Origin: JAEYKI01 sp036679405
GTDB taxonomy: Bacteria > Bacillota > Clostridia > Christensenellales > Christensenellaceae
DNA length: 64,000 bases
Direction: 5' to 3'
Assembly: GCA_036679405.1 (NCBI GenBank)
Contig: JAVBVZ010000006.1
Location: 1-64,000, forward strand
Positions 34,563 through 43,161 of the stretch are shown here, one piece after another. A program made the translations under genes and the position numbers. Under the pieces are notes generated by a model, which was not told the origin of the DNA, made no database searches, and worked only from the letters and a program-made list of their open reading frames with translations. Within the stretch, counting starts at the first letter, position 1; every line of letters begins with the position of its first letter.

Positions 34563-35561
34563 ATGGATCATAGTTTGAAAAAGAAAAACTTTGGCCAAAT
34601 TGTTGCAGGCAGTGTCAGGCAACTATTCAAATCAACTGCCGGAATGGTGTTTGTTGTCACAATCCTGCTGACGCTGGTGGTGAATTTTGCAACGGGAGGC
34701 AATTTTTATACGGCATACAACATTTCGACCTTTACAAGAGCGGCATCATTTACGATTATTGTAGGATTTGCGCAGACGTTCGTATTGCTTTTAGGCGGTA
34801 TAGATCTTTCGGTGGCCAGCATTGCGGGGCTGTGCAGCATGATTTTTGCCATGCTGATTTTGGTGCTGGGCGTGGACCCGTATGTCGCCATAGCAATTGC
34901 GCTGCTCGCGGGCATAGGAATGGGCGCCATCAACGGATTTTTTATTTGCAAATTAAGCCTGACGCCTTTCATTGTGACGCTGGCAACCAGCGCGCTGTTC
35001 CGCGGTATTGTGTACGTTGCGACCAAGGGCGTCCCGCTGACGGGTATTCCGGAGTCGGTTACCGTGATCGGGCAGGGGTCGCTCGGGTTTTTGCCCTATC
35101 CCACGCTTATTATGATCGGCCTGGCCGTTGTACTGATATTGACGCTTAAATATACTTCTTTTGGAAGGCATGTATACGCGGTGGGCGGCAATGAAGAAGC
35201 TTCCAAAATTGTGGGTATCCGCGTAAACAAAACAAAAATGGGTGTTTATTCCCTGGCGGGCCTTCTTTGCGCCGCAGCGGGCGTGCTGATGGTGCTTAGG
35301 ATGGGGTCCTCCCAGGTCAATATCGGAGAAAACTGGGTCATGCCGTCCATCACGGCGGCGGTTTTAGGCGGCACCTCCATGAATGGCGGCAGCGGCGGCA
35401 TAGGCGGAACCATCGTCGGCGGATTTTTAATGAGCACGATCGCTTTCAGCATCAGTCTGCTCGGCATATCGTCTTATTGGGATCAGGTTGTAACAGGCCT
35501 GGTTGTGCTGGTTGCGATTTCTATTGACGCGATCCGCAGGTCGAAACAGGCGTCTTTATAA
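34563..35561 (+). CDS. Sugar ABC importer 2, permease (RbsC-like)
   Basis: 332 residues with about nine membrane helices. The family segment LLGGIDLSVASIAGLCSM near 77-94 and YAVGGNEEASKIVGIRVNK near 204-222 match RbsC. GGAAGGAG precedes the start. Ends 13 bases before the epimerase gene. Confidence 0.9.
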   Translation: MDHSLKKKNFGQIVAGSVRQLFKSTAGMVFVVTILLTLVVNFATGGNFYTAYNISTFTRAASFTIIVGFAQTFVLLLGGIDLSVASIAGLCSMIFAMLILVLGVDPYVAIAIALLAGIGMGAINGFFICKLSLTPFIVTLATSALFRGIVYVATKGVPLTGIPESVTVIGQGSLGFLPYPTLIMIGLAVVLILTLKYTSFGRHVYAVGGNEEASKIVGIRVNKTKMGVYSLAGLLCAAAGVLMVLRMGSSQVNIGENWVMPSITAAVLGGTSMNGGSGGIGGTIVGGFLMSTIAFSISLLGISSYWDQVVTGLVVLVAISIDAIRRSKQASL

Positions 35562-35574
35562 GAGGGTTTAAATA

Positions 35575-36453
35575 ATGAAATATGGAATCTGTTATTGCTA
35601 CTGGAGCCGGGACTGGGAAGGAACGGATTATCCGGATAAAATAGAGAGGGCCCGGAAATGCGGCTTTGACGCACTTGAGATATTTTTTGGCAGGGTGCTG
35701 ACCATGCGGCAAAAGGAAATTGACAATATTTTGGCCGCCTGCCGGGCAAACGATATTGAGATGTATTGCGTGGGCGGATTCGGACGGGAGCAGGACCTTT
35801 CTTCGCCTGATCCGGCGATGCAAAAGGTTGCTGTAGAAAAGGCAAAAGGACTTATCCGGGCAATCAGCCGGATCGGCGCCAAAAACCTTTCCGGGATCAA
35901 TTACTGCGCGTGGTGCAATTTTGACAAACCGCTGAATAAAGAGGAACGCCTCAAAAGCGCCGCAAAAGCGCTTCGGGAGGTAGGCCTGTTTGCGGCAGAC
36001 TATGGCGTAAGCTGGAACATGGAAGTGGTGAACCGTTTTGAAACCTATTTGCTGAATACGGCAAAAGAGGGACGGGCGCTGGCGGATGCGGCGGGAAGCC
36101 CGCAGATCAACCTGCTTTTAGATACCTTTCACGGAATGCTGGAAGAAGACGACCTGGCCGCCGCAATCATAACCGCAGGAGATAAACTCGGGCATTACCA
36201 TGTGGGGTCCAATAACCGCAATTTGCCGCGTGCGGGCGGCTTTCTGCCCTGGGACAAGATCGGCAGTGCGCTGCGGGAAATCGGATATGACAAGTGCGTG
36301 TCGTTTGAACCGCTGGTGCATACCGGCGGCACGGTGGCGGAGGAAGGCGGCAGCGTATGGCGGCCCATGCTGCCCGAAAATGTGAGCGACGCAGCGTTGG
36401 ACAGTATGCTGATGGAATCGCTTGCGTTTGTCAAACAGAATTTTGAAGCCTGA
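35575..36453 (+). CDS. Ketose 3-epimerase (D-tagatose/D-allulose 3-epimerase family)
   Basis: 292 residues, a TIM barrel of the xylose isomerase-like/AP endonuclease 2 group. Metal ligands E150, D183, H209 and E245 and the loop HVGSNNRNLPRAGGFLPW match the ketose 3-epimerase family, whose members in Clostridium have ligands at near-identical positions. These enzymes invert C3 of free ketoses, including L-rhamnulose-type sugars. It lies between the permease and the kinase genes. No aldose-ketose isomerase is in the window, so the imported sugar may already be a ketose or be isomerised by this protein. Confidence 0.85.
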   Translation: MKYGICYCYWSRDWEGTDYPDKIERARKCGFDALEIFFGRVLTMRQKEIDNILAACRANDIEMYCVGGFGREQDLSSPDPAMQKVAVEKAKGLIRAISRIGAKNLSGINYCAWCNFDKPLNKEERLKSAAKALREVGLFAADYGVSWNMEVVNRFETYLLNTAKEGRALADAAGSPQINLLLDTFHGMLEEDDLAAAIITAGDKLGHYHVGSNNRNLPRAGGFLPWDKIGSALREIGYDKCVSFEPLVHTGGTVAEEGGSVWRPMLPENVSDAALDSMLMESLAFVKQNFEA

Positions 36454-36521
36454 ACGGTGCGGCAATAAAAAGATTTTTGGCAGGAATGTTTTGCATACAA
36501 AAGACAGTTTTGAGGATGAAG

Positions 36522-38051
36522 ATGGAAAAGTATTTTATTGGCATTGATTCGGGAACAACCAGCATAAAAGCGGTCCTGTTTGATCTGGCCGGAAATGAAA
36601 TTGATAAAAAAGCATATCCCCTTAAAGGTATCTTTCCGGAAGAAAACCAATATGAAGAGGATATGCACGAGATATGGGACAAAGCCCAAAAGGCTATACG
36701 CTACCTGACCGCAAAGTATCAAAAGGAGAGCATTGCCGGCCTGGGTATTACCGCCCAGGGAGACGGGCTGTGGCTGGTGGATGAAAACGGAGAACCCGTG
36801 CGCAACGGCGCCTGTTTTTGTGACGGCCGGGCGGCCGATATTGTTGACAAATGGGTAGAGGACGGCACCTGCGACAGGCTGTTTGAACTGACGGGGACCC
36901 GTATTTTTACGGGAAATCAAAACGGGATCGTCAAATGGATGGAAGCCCACGAGCGGCAGAGCCTGGAGCGGACAAGGTATTTTTTACACTTAAAGGATTA
37001 TTTGTTTTTTAAGCTGACCGGTGAAATGACAACAGATGCAACAGACCAGTCGCTGATATTGATTGATCCGAATACCAGGCAGTATCTTGACGAAGCGTTC
37101 GGTATTTGCAGAATGGAGCAATACAAAAACAAATATCCGCCCATCAAGACGGCTTTGGAAAATGTATTTTCCGTTTCCAAAGAAGCGGCGGATGAACTGG
37201 GGCTTCCCCAAGCCCTGCCGGTTACATCGGGTCCTATGGATGTAGCGGCCTGCGCGCTTGGAAGCGGGGTGATTGAGCCGGGGCATTGCTGCTCCATTAT
37301 CGGCACGGCCGCCTTGCATGAAATGGTCATAGACCGTCCGCTTGCCGACAACGTGAAGGCCGGGATGACGGTAACGCATGTGATGGAGGGCAGATGGCTT
37401 CGCCTGATGGCTTCGCTCGCGGGAACGCCCAACATTGAATGGATGCTTGATACCTTCGGGAAACAGCTCAGGCTGGATGCGGAGGCGGCCGGTGAAGACA
37501 TTTACGCTTTTATGGAAAAGACGATCGCCCGGATACCCATTGGGTCGAACGGCGTGATGTACCATCCGTATCTGCTTGCGGGCGGGGAGCGGGCGCCTTT
37601 TACGGATTCGCGCGCGCGGGCCAGCTATACCGGGATCAGCGTAAAGCATACCCTGGCGGATATTGTGCGGGCCACCTATGAAGGCGTGGCCTTTGCAATG
37701 CTGGACTGCTACCGCCATATGCCCCTTCCGATCAAGCAGGTAACGTTATGCGGCGGCGGCGCAAAGAGCGCGGTGTGGTGCCAGATGTTTGCGGATGCTC
37801 TCGGCACAAAAATTGTGACGGTAAAAGGAGAAGAACTCGGCGCAAAAGGCGTGTTTATCAATAACGCCGTGGTGCAGGGGTACTATCAAAGCTACAGTGA
37901 AGCGGCCTTGAAAACCGTAGAAACAGACAGGGTGTTCAAACCGGATATGAAAAACCATGAAACGTATATGCGGTTTTATGAGCTGTATAAACGTACGTAT
38001 GAACTGATCGGCGAAACGTGGAAAATGCGGGCTGCATTTTTAAATTTGTAG
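36522..38051 (+). CDS. FGGY-family carbohydrate kinase
   Basis: 509 residues. The start at 36522 has GAGG six bases upstream; an in-frame start at 36477 overruns the intergenic region. Features are the N-terminal phosphate loop GIDSGTTSIKAVLFD, substrate region ITAQGDGLWLVDENG, the second-domain GPMDVAACALGSGV and ATP-site LCGGGAKSAVWCQM. FGGY kinases phosphorylate ketoses and polyols (xylulose, ribulose, rhamnulose, fuculose, glycerol). Between a ketose epimerase and a class II aldolase, a ketose 1-kinase activity is the most consistent guess. The sugar cannot be assigned. Confidence 0.88.
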   Translation: MEKYFIGIDSGTTSIKAVLFDLAGNEIDKKAYPLKGIFPEENQYEEDMHEIWDKAQKAIRYLTAKYQKESIAGLGITAQGDGLWLVDENGEPVRNGACFCDGRAADIVDKWVEDGTCDRLFELTGTRIFTGNQNGIVKWMEAHERQSLERTRYFLHLKDYLFFKLTGEMTTDATDQSLILIDPNTRQYLDEAFGICRMEQYKNKYPPIKTALENVFSVSKEAADELGLPQALPVTSGPMDVAACALGSGVIEPGHCCSIIGTAALHEMVIDRPLADNVKAGMTVTHVMEGRWLRLMASLAGTPNIEWMLDTFGKQLRLDAEAAGEDIYAFMEKTIARIPIGSNGVMYHPYLLAGGERAPFTDSRARASYTGISVKHTLADIVRATYEGVAFAMLDCYRHMPLPIKQVTLCGGGAKSAVWCQMFADALGTKIVTVKGEELGAKGVFINNAVVQGYYQSYSEAALKTVETDRVFKPDMKNHETYMRFYELYKRTYELIGETWKMRAAFLNL

Positions 38052-38066
38052 AGTGGTACTATTAAG

Positions 38067-38723
38067 ATGACATATGAAAAAGAGAGGACGGCCATTATAC
38101 GGGCCTGCCGCCTGATGCAAAATATGGAATATTTTATCGGTACGTGGGGAAACGTAAGCCTCCGTGCAGGAGAGCATATCCTGCTGACGCCGAGCCGGGT
38201 AGACTATGACGCCATGCTTCCGGAAGATATTGTTGTGATCGATATGGACGGCAATAAGGTAGAGGGCGGGCGGAACGCCACCTCCGAAAAAGAAGTGCAC
38301 AGGCAGATTTATCTGATCCGTGAAGATGTGGGCGCGGTCATTCATGCGCATACGCCCAAAGCCATGGCGCTTTCCGCCTCCAAGATACGGGAGGTGCCCT
38401 GCATCGTGGAAGAAATGTCCCAGCTTCTGGGCGGATCCATTCCGCTTGCAAACGAATATGTGCCCGCCGAGCAGCATCTTCTTTTGGGGCGGACGGCCGC
38501 GGAGGCAATTGGAGATAAAAACGGCGTAATACTGCGTAACCACGGTCCGGTTTCCTGCGGGAAGGACCTGGACGAAGCAGTCCTTTCGGCACGTATCATG
38601 GAGAAGGCCTGCGCGATATACCTGTTGCTGCTCGGGCAAATGAGCATCCGGGAAATTCCGGAAAAGTATATAGCGTCGGAAAGACACCGCTTTTTATATA
38701 CTTACGGAAAAGAAAATACATAA
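38067..38723 (+). CDS. Class II aldolase, short form without encapsulation helix
   Basis: 218 residues, the standard length of FucA. Zinc ligands H93 and H95 (IHAHTP) and H159 (RNHG), with the acidic residue in SEKEVH (E74 or E76), match the fold. It lacks the C-terminal extension of the aldolase at 29056, so it should be cytosolic. It could cleave the same or another ketose phosphate, or act as an epimerase like the AraD branch. The ribosome site is weak (GAGTGG). Last gene of the operon before the next DeoR gene. Confidence 0.85.
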   Translation: MTYEKERTAIIRACRLMQNMEYFIGTWGNVSLRAGEHILLTPSRVDYDAMLPEDIVVIDMDGNKVEGGRNATSEKEVHRQIYLIREDVGAVIHAHTPKAMALSASKIREVPCIVEEMSQLLGGSIPLANEYVPAEQHLLLGRTAAEAIGDKNGVILRNHGPVSCGKDLDEAVLSARIMEKACAIYLLLLGQMSIREIPEKYIASERHRFLYTYGKENT

Positions 38724-38926
38724 TCATAAGCGTAGATTTGCCGCCTTTGGGGTTTTTATCAAACGAAGGAAAATACATGCAAAAACAGCCTGTGTTTTTC
38801 TTCGGAAGTTTTATGAAGAGAAAACAGAAGAAACATTTTTAATAGGAAATATGGTATAATGTATAAAATATGTATATTAGTAAACTGTGTGAGGTCCCAA
38901 TCATATTTGTAAATGGAGAATAGAAA

Positions 38927-39739
38927 ATGTTCAAAGCTGCGCGTTTGGCAAAAATTAAGGAAGTGATTCTGGACAGAGGTCAGGTGGACGTTAGTACTTT
39001 GAGCGCGCTTTTAAATGTTTCTGATGTGACCATCAGAAGCGATTTGGAGTTGCTGGAAAAGGAAAAGTTTATTTACAGAACGTACGGCGGCGCCGTGCTG
39101 AACGAAGACTATTCCAAACAAAAGTCCGTACAGGACAACGTGACGGGGAGCGGCCTTGAATATGACCGCAATAAAGAATATATCGGGCAGATCGCCGCGG
39201 AACTGATACGGGATAATGAATGGATATTCATTGGACAGGGCACAACCTGTTATTATGTGGCGCGGGCCTTGCTTGGCAAAGAAAACGTGAATGTTGTGAC
39301 CAATAATCTGTATGTGGCGGGGGTGCTTTCTCAAAACAGGAATTCAAACGTGGTCGTAACCGGCGGCAACCTTATGCACAGCCAGATGTCGCTGACAGGC
39401 GATATGTTTTTAAAGTCTTTAAAAAATATATTTATTGCAAAAGCATTTATCGGCGTGGGCGGAATCGATTTTGAGAGCGGGTATACCGTTTCAAATATGC
39501 AGGAGTACAATATGTACAACTGGATCAAAAAAATTTCCAAAGAGATCATCATCGTGGCCGACTATACAAAATTTGACCAGACGTCCCTGATGAGTGTCGG
39601 ACCGCTTACTTTTGCGGATACAGTCATTACCAATGAGAACATATCTGAAGAATATAAATCCTATTTTTTCAAAAATGGTGTCAAAATATTTACTTCATAC
39701 CGGATAAAAACGTCTTTAATAAGGGGTGAGGAAGAGTAA
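38927..39739 (+). CDS. DeoR-family regulator
   Basis: 270 residues. Helix-turn-helix at ~15-50 (VSTLSALLNVSDVTIRSDLE, then YRTYGGAVLNE), then the DeoRC ligand domain with GQGTTCYYVARAL and VVADYTKFD. GGAG precedes the start. An extended -10 TATGGTATAAT (38851-38861) lies 65 bases upstream. Its stop overlaps the next gene's start (TAATG). It heads the segment with the orphan ATPase and possibly DhaKL and may control the upstream sugar operon. Confidence 0.85.
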   Translation: MFKAARLAKIKEVILDRGQVDVSTLSALLNVSDVTIRSDLELLEKEKFIYRTYGGAVLNEDYSKQKSVQDNVTGSGLEYDRNKEYIGQIAAELIRDNEWIFIGQGTTCYYVARALLGKENVNVVTNNLYVAGVLSQNRNSNVVVTGGNLMHSQMSLTGDMFLKSLKNIFIAKAFIGVGGIDFESGYTVSNMQEYNMYNWIKKISKEIIIVADYTKFDQTSLMSVGPLTFADTVITNENISEEYKSYFFKNGVKIFTSYRIKTSLIRGEEE

Positions 39740-41223
39740 TGCCGCAAGCAGTACTCAGACTTTCTGATGTGTCGAAGTCCTACAATGAGATAGAAATTCT
39801 TTCTGGAATTCAGTTGGAATTGTTTTCCGGACAGGTTTGTGCGCTCATTGGAAGCAACGGCGCGGGAAAATCCACCCTGACGAAGATCATTACCGGAGAA
39901 GTGCAGGCGACGAGCGGAAAAATATATTTGGAAGGCAAAGAAGTGGATATCCCTTCTCCGTATGCTGCCAAGCGGCTGGGTATCGTCAGCTGTCCGCAGG
40001 ATATCGTTGTGTTTGGGGAACTTAATATTACGGAAAATCTGTTTTTAGGCAGCGAAATCAAAAAGAACGGCATACTGGACTGGCACAGCATGGAAGAGGC
40101 TACAAAAACCTTGCTGAAAAGGCTGGGGATAGAGGCCGATCCCAAAAGAAAAACCAAAAATCTTTCCCTGGCGGAAAAATATCTGATTCAGTTTGCGCGT
40201 GTCCTGCTGCTTGAGTATAAAGTGGTGGTGCTGGACGAACTGACGGATTCGCTGACTTTGGCTGAAGTACAGATTGTTTACGACATTATCCGCGAGCTTA
40301 AGGAGAAAGGCGCACTCATCATTTATATCACCCACAGGATCGAAGAAGCAATGAAGATTGCCGATGTGGTTACCATCATGAAAGACGGGAAGATCACGGC
40401 CGTCCTTTCTGCGGAGGAGATGCAGCAGGATATTATTGTAAAAAATATGCTGGGGGATGACATCAAAAAACATTATCCAAAACTTTCGGTTCCCAGGCGG
40501 GAGGTTGTGCTGAAGGTAAAACATATACGGAACAAATTTTTAAACGACATCAGCTTTTCGCTGCGCCGTGGGGAGATACTGGGAATTGCCGGGCTGGTGG
40601 GCTCGGGGCGTTCCAGCCTGTTAAAGGCGATTGTCGGCCTTGATAAGGTGGATTTCGGCGAGGTGGAGGTACTGCCGCAGAATCCCGGCCGGAGCAAGAA
40701 AAAAATAGGCCTGCAGTATAACAGCCACATAGGGTTTATGCCCGAAAACAGGGATGCGCAGGGTTTGTTTATGGATTTCTCCGTTTCGCACAATATTACG
40801 ATCAAACGCCTTGATAAGGTTTATAGGGGCAAATGGATCTCACTGGCAAAGGAAGATGAAAAAAGCCAAGATGTCGTCGGAAGGCTGGGGATCAAAACAA
40901 AGGATATCCATCAGCATGTGCGGTATTTAAGCGGCGGGAACAAGCAAAAAACGCTGGTGGGCAGAAACGTATTTTCCAACTGCAGTATCTTTGTCTTTGA
41001 TGAACCGACCAAAGGCGTAGATATAGCCGGAAAGGTTGAAATATATAATATTATTAATGAACTGATCCGCAAGGGAGCCGCCATCATACTGGTTTCGTCT
41101 GATTTTTCAGAACTTGCCGGTATGTGCGACCGGGTGCTGGTCATCCGGAAAGGAAGCCTGGTGGCGGAACTGAACCAGGCTGAGCTTACGCACCAGAAAC
41201 TTTTTTTGCTGTGTAAGGAATAA
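39739..41223 (+). CDS. Tandem sugar ABC ATPase without adjacent permease
   Basis: 494 residues, RbsA-like. The first domain has Walker A GSNGAGKST near 37-45 but Walker B VVVLDELTDSL (DEP replaced by DEL) and a poor signature (LSLAEKYLIQFAR). The second has GLVGSGRSSLL, LSGGNKQKTLV and FVFDEPTKGVDI. It overlaps the DeoR stop by one base and no permease or binding protein gene follows. It may serve the permease at 34563 as an alternative ATPase or be a non-transport regulator. The coupling to a regulator is unusual. Confidence 0.8.
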   Translation: MPQAVLRLSDVSKSYNEIEILSGIQLELFSGQVCALIGSNGAGKSTLTKIITGEVQATSGKIYLEGKEVDIPSPYAAKRLGIVSCPQDIVVFGELNITENLFLGSEIKKNGILDWHSMEEATKTLLKRLGIEADPKRKTKNLSLAEKYLIQFARVLLLEYKVVVLDELTDSLTLAEVQIVYDIIRELKEKGALIIYITHRIEEAMKIADVVTIMKDGKITAVLSAEEMQQDIIVKNMLGDDIKKHYPKLSVPRREVVLKVKHIRNKFLNDISFSLRRGEILGIAGLVGSGRSSLLKAIVGLDKVDFGEVEVLPQNPGRSKKKIGLQYNSHIGFMPENRDAQGLFMDFSVSHNITIKRLDKVYRGKWISLAKEDEKSQDVVGRLGIKTKDIHQHVRYLSGGNKQKTLVGRNVFSNCSIFVFDEPTKGVDIAGKVEIYNIINELIRKGAAIILVSSDFSELAGMCDRVLVIRKGSLVAELNQAELTHQKLFLLCKE

Positions 41224-41364
41224 GCGCGGCGGGCGCCGGGCCGGATAAAAGATCCAATAAAAAAACTATTTAAGCCTTTGATATGGAGTTTTTTTAAAGC
41301 CCTGGGGTTTTGTGTTGCCATTTTAAAGAAAAATACGGCATTGCCGATAAAGGAGAGTTTTTAA

Positions 41365-42366
41365 ATGAAAAAAATCATGAACGACGCAAATGATGTGGTA
41401 GAGCAGATGCTGGAAGGTTTTGCGGGCGCGCATTCCAGGTATTATGAAAAGTTGCCCGGCATAAACGGGGTCGTTTTTAAAAACAGGCGAAAAAACAAAG
41501 TGGCGCTGGTTGCCGGCGGGGGAAGCGGGCACGAACCAATGTTTTGCGGCTTTGTGGGCCGCGGCCTGGCCGATGCCGCGGCCTGCGGAAATGTTTTTGC
41601 CTCGCCCGATCCGGGAACAATTTATGAAACCGCAAAAGCCGTGCACGAGGGAGCGGGCGTCCTGTTTTGTTATGGGAATTATGCGGGGGACAATATGAAT
41701 TTTGATATGGCCGAAGAATTGCTTGGGGAGGAAGGGATCAAAACCGCGCATGTACGGGTTTGGGACGATTGTGCTTCCGCGCCGCCGGAGCGGACGGCAG
41801 ACCGCAGAGGCGTTGCGGGGGACGTTTATGTTTTTAAGATTGCCGGCGCTGCCTGCGACCTTGGATATTCGCTGGCGGAAGCGGCGGCGGTGGCTGAAAA
41901 AGCGCGGGATCATACCAGGTCGCTGGGCGTCTCGACTTCTCCCGCGACCATACCGGGGCTTGAAAAACCTACGTTTGAACTGGGGAGCGATGAAATTGAA
42001 TTCGGGATGGGCATCCATGGGGAACCGGGCGTGATGCGGACAAAAATGCAGCCTGCCGATGATCTGGCGGACGTTATCTTCAATAAAATAATGGACGATA
42101 TGCCGCTTCATAGCGGCAGCGAAGTCTGCGTACTTGTAAACGGCCTTGGGTCGACCAGCATTCTTGAAATGTCCATTGTTTACCGGAGGGTCGAAAAAAG
42201 GCTTCATGAACTGGGCGTGCTTATTTATGATGCGGATATCAACAGCTACTGCACCTGCCAGGAGATGGGGGGCTTTTCCGTTACGGTTATGCAACTGGAC
42301 GAGGAACTCAAAAAATTGTACGACCAACCCTGCCATACCCCTTATTATGCGAAGGAGGAAAAATAA
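41365..42366 (+). CDS. dhaK: Dihydroxyacetone kinase, DhaK-type subunit
   Basis: 333 residues. The substrate-binding residues H56 (GGGSGHEP) and H218 (GIHGEPG), which forms the hemiaminal with the ketone, fall at the same positions as in E. coli DhaK. AAAGGAG precedes the start. Its partner DhaL starts one base after the stop. No DhaM phosphotransferase gene is present, so the phosphate donor could be ATP or a DhaM elsewhere. Related pairs phosphorylate erythrulose, so dihydroxyacetone is the default but not certain substrate. Confidence 0.88.
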   Translation: MKKIMNDANDVVEQMLEGFAGAHSRYYEKLPGINGVVFKNRRKNKVALVAGGGSGHEPMFCGFVGRGLADAAACGNVFASPDPGTIYETAKAVHEGAGVLFCYGNYAGDNMNFDMAEELLGEEGIKTAHVRVWDDCASAPPERTADRRGVAGDVYVFKIAGAACDLGYSLAEAAAVAEKARDHTRSLGVSTSPATIPGLEKPTFELGSDEIEFGMGIHGEPGVMRTKMQPADDLADVIFNKIMDDMPLHSGSEVCVLVNGLGSTSILEMSIVYRRVEKRLHELGVLIYDADINSYCTCQEMGGFSVTVMQLDEELKKLYDQPCHTPYYAKEEK

Positions 42367-42367
42367 A

Positions 42368-43000
42368 ATGGAAATACTGACGGTTCAAAATGCAAAAGGA
42401 ATGATTTTGTATGTTGCGGACAAAATTATAGAAAACAAACAGTATCTGACCGAAGTGGACAGCGCGATCGGTGACGGGGACCACGGCATCGGAATGGAGA
42501 CGGGTTTTAAAAAGGTTAAAGAAAAACTGCCGGGTGAAAGTTTTGATTCTGTGAACCGTGTTTTTGCGCTGACGGGCAGGAGCATGCTGATGTCTATGGG
42601 CGGCGCTTCCGGCGTTATTTTTGGGAGCATGTTTTCCGAAGGGGCGAAAGCCCTGGAAGAAAAAGAAGAATTCGGCCCGGAAGAATTTGCAAAATATTTC
42701 CGCGCTTCGCTTACCGCGATCAAATTGCGGGGGAAAGCCGCGGTCGGCGATAAAACCATGGTGGATGCCCTGGAACCGGCGGTGGCCGCCCTGGAAGCAA
42801 ACACGGGAAAAGGGTTTGACGGTATGCTCAAAGCCGCTGAGGAAGCCGCTTTTTCGGGCGTGGAAAAAACGAAAGATATGGTTGCGAAATTCGGCAGGGC
42901 AAAATCGCTTATGGAAAGGGCGGTGGGCTTTCAGGATGCGGGCGCGACCTCCGTTTGGATCATATTCAGATCTATGAGCGAATATGCAAATGCCTGCTGA
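42368..43000 (+). CDS. dhaL: Dihydroxyacetone kinase, DhaL-type nucleotide subunit
   Basis: 210 residues, all-helical DhaL domain. The Mg-ATP/ADP site is DSAIGDGDHG (D31, D36, D38), followed by SMGGASGVIFGSMF and GDKTMVDALEPA. The start at 42368 follows AAGGAGG; longer in-frame starts lie within dhaK. It transfers phosphate to the DhaK-bound substrate. The gene ends just before a strong terminator, closing the sugar cluster. Confidence 0.9.
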   Translation: MEILTVQNAKGMILYVADKIIENKQYLTEVDSAIGDGDHGIGMETGFKKVKEKLPGESFDSVNRVFALTGRSMLMSMGGASGVIFGSMFSEGAKALEEKEEFGPEEFAKYFRASLTAIKLRGKAAVGDKTMVDALEPAVAALEANTGKGFDGMLKAAEEAAFSGVEKTKDMVAKFGRAKSLMERAVGFQDAGATSVWIIFRSMSEYANAC

Positions 43001-43026
43001 AAGCGGGTAGAAAATCCGGTTCATAC

Positions 43027-43057
43027 AAAAACCCCGGCGGTTTGGCCGGGGTTTTTT
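43027..43057 (+). terminator. Terminator after dhaL
   Basis: ACCCCGGC (43031-43038) pairs with GCCGGGGT (43045-43052), with an A-run before and TTTTTT after. It also can serve the opposing uvrA-like gene. Confidence 0.9.
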
Positions 43058-43161
43058 ATGCCGCATGGCCGGGTGTTTTTTTAAAGCTGCCATCCGGGAG
43101 ACACGCAAAAGGAAGAGCGATTGATTAGAGGGTGAAAACAGCAGAGGATGGCTTTCCTTTT

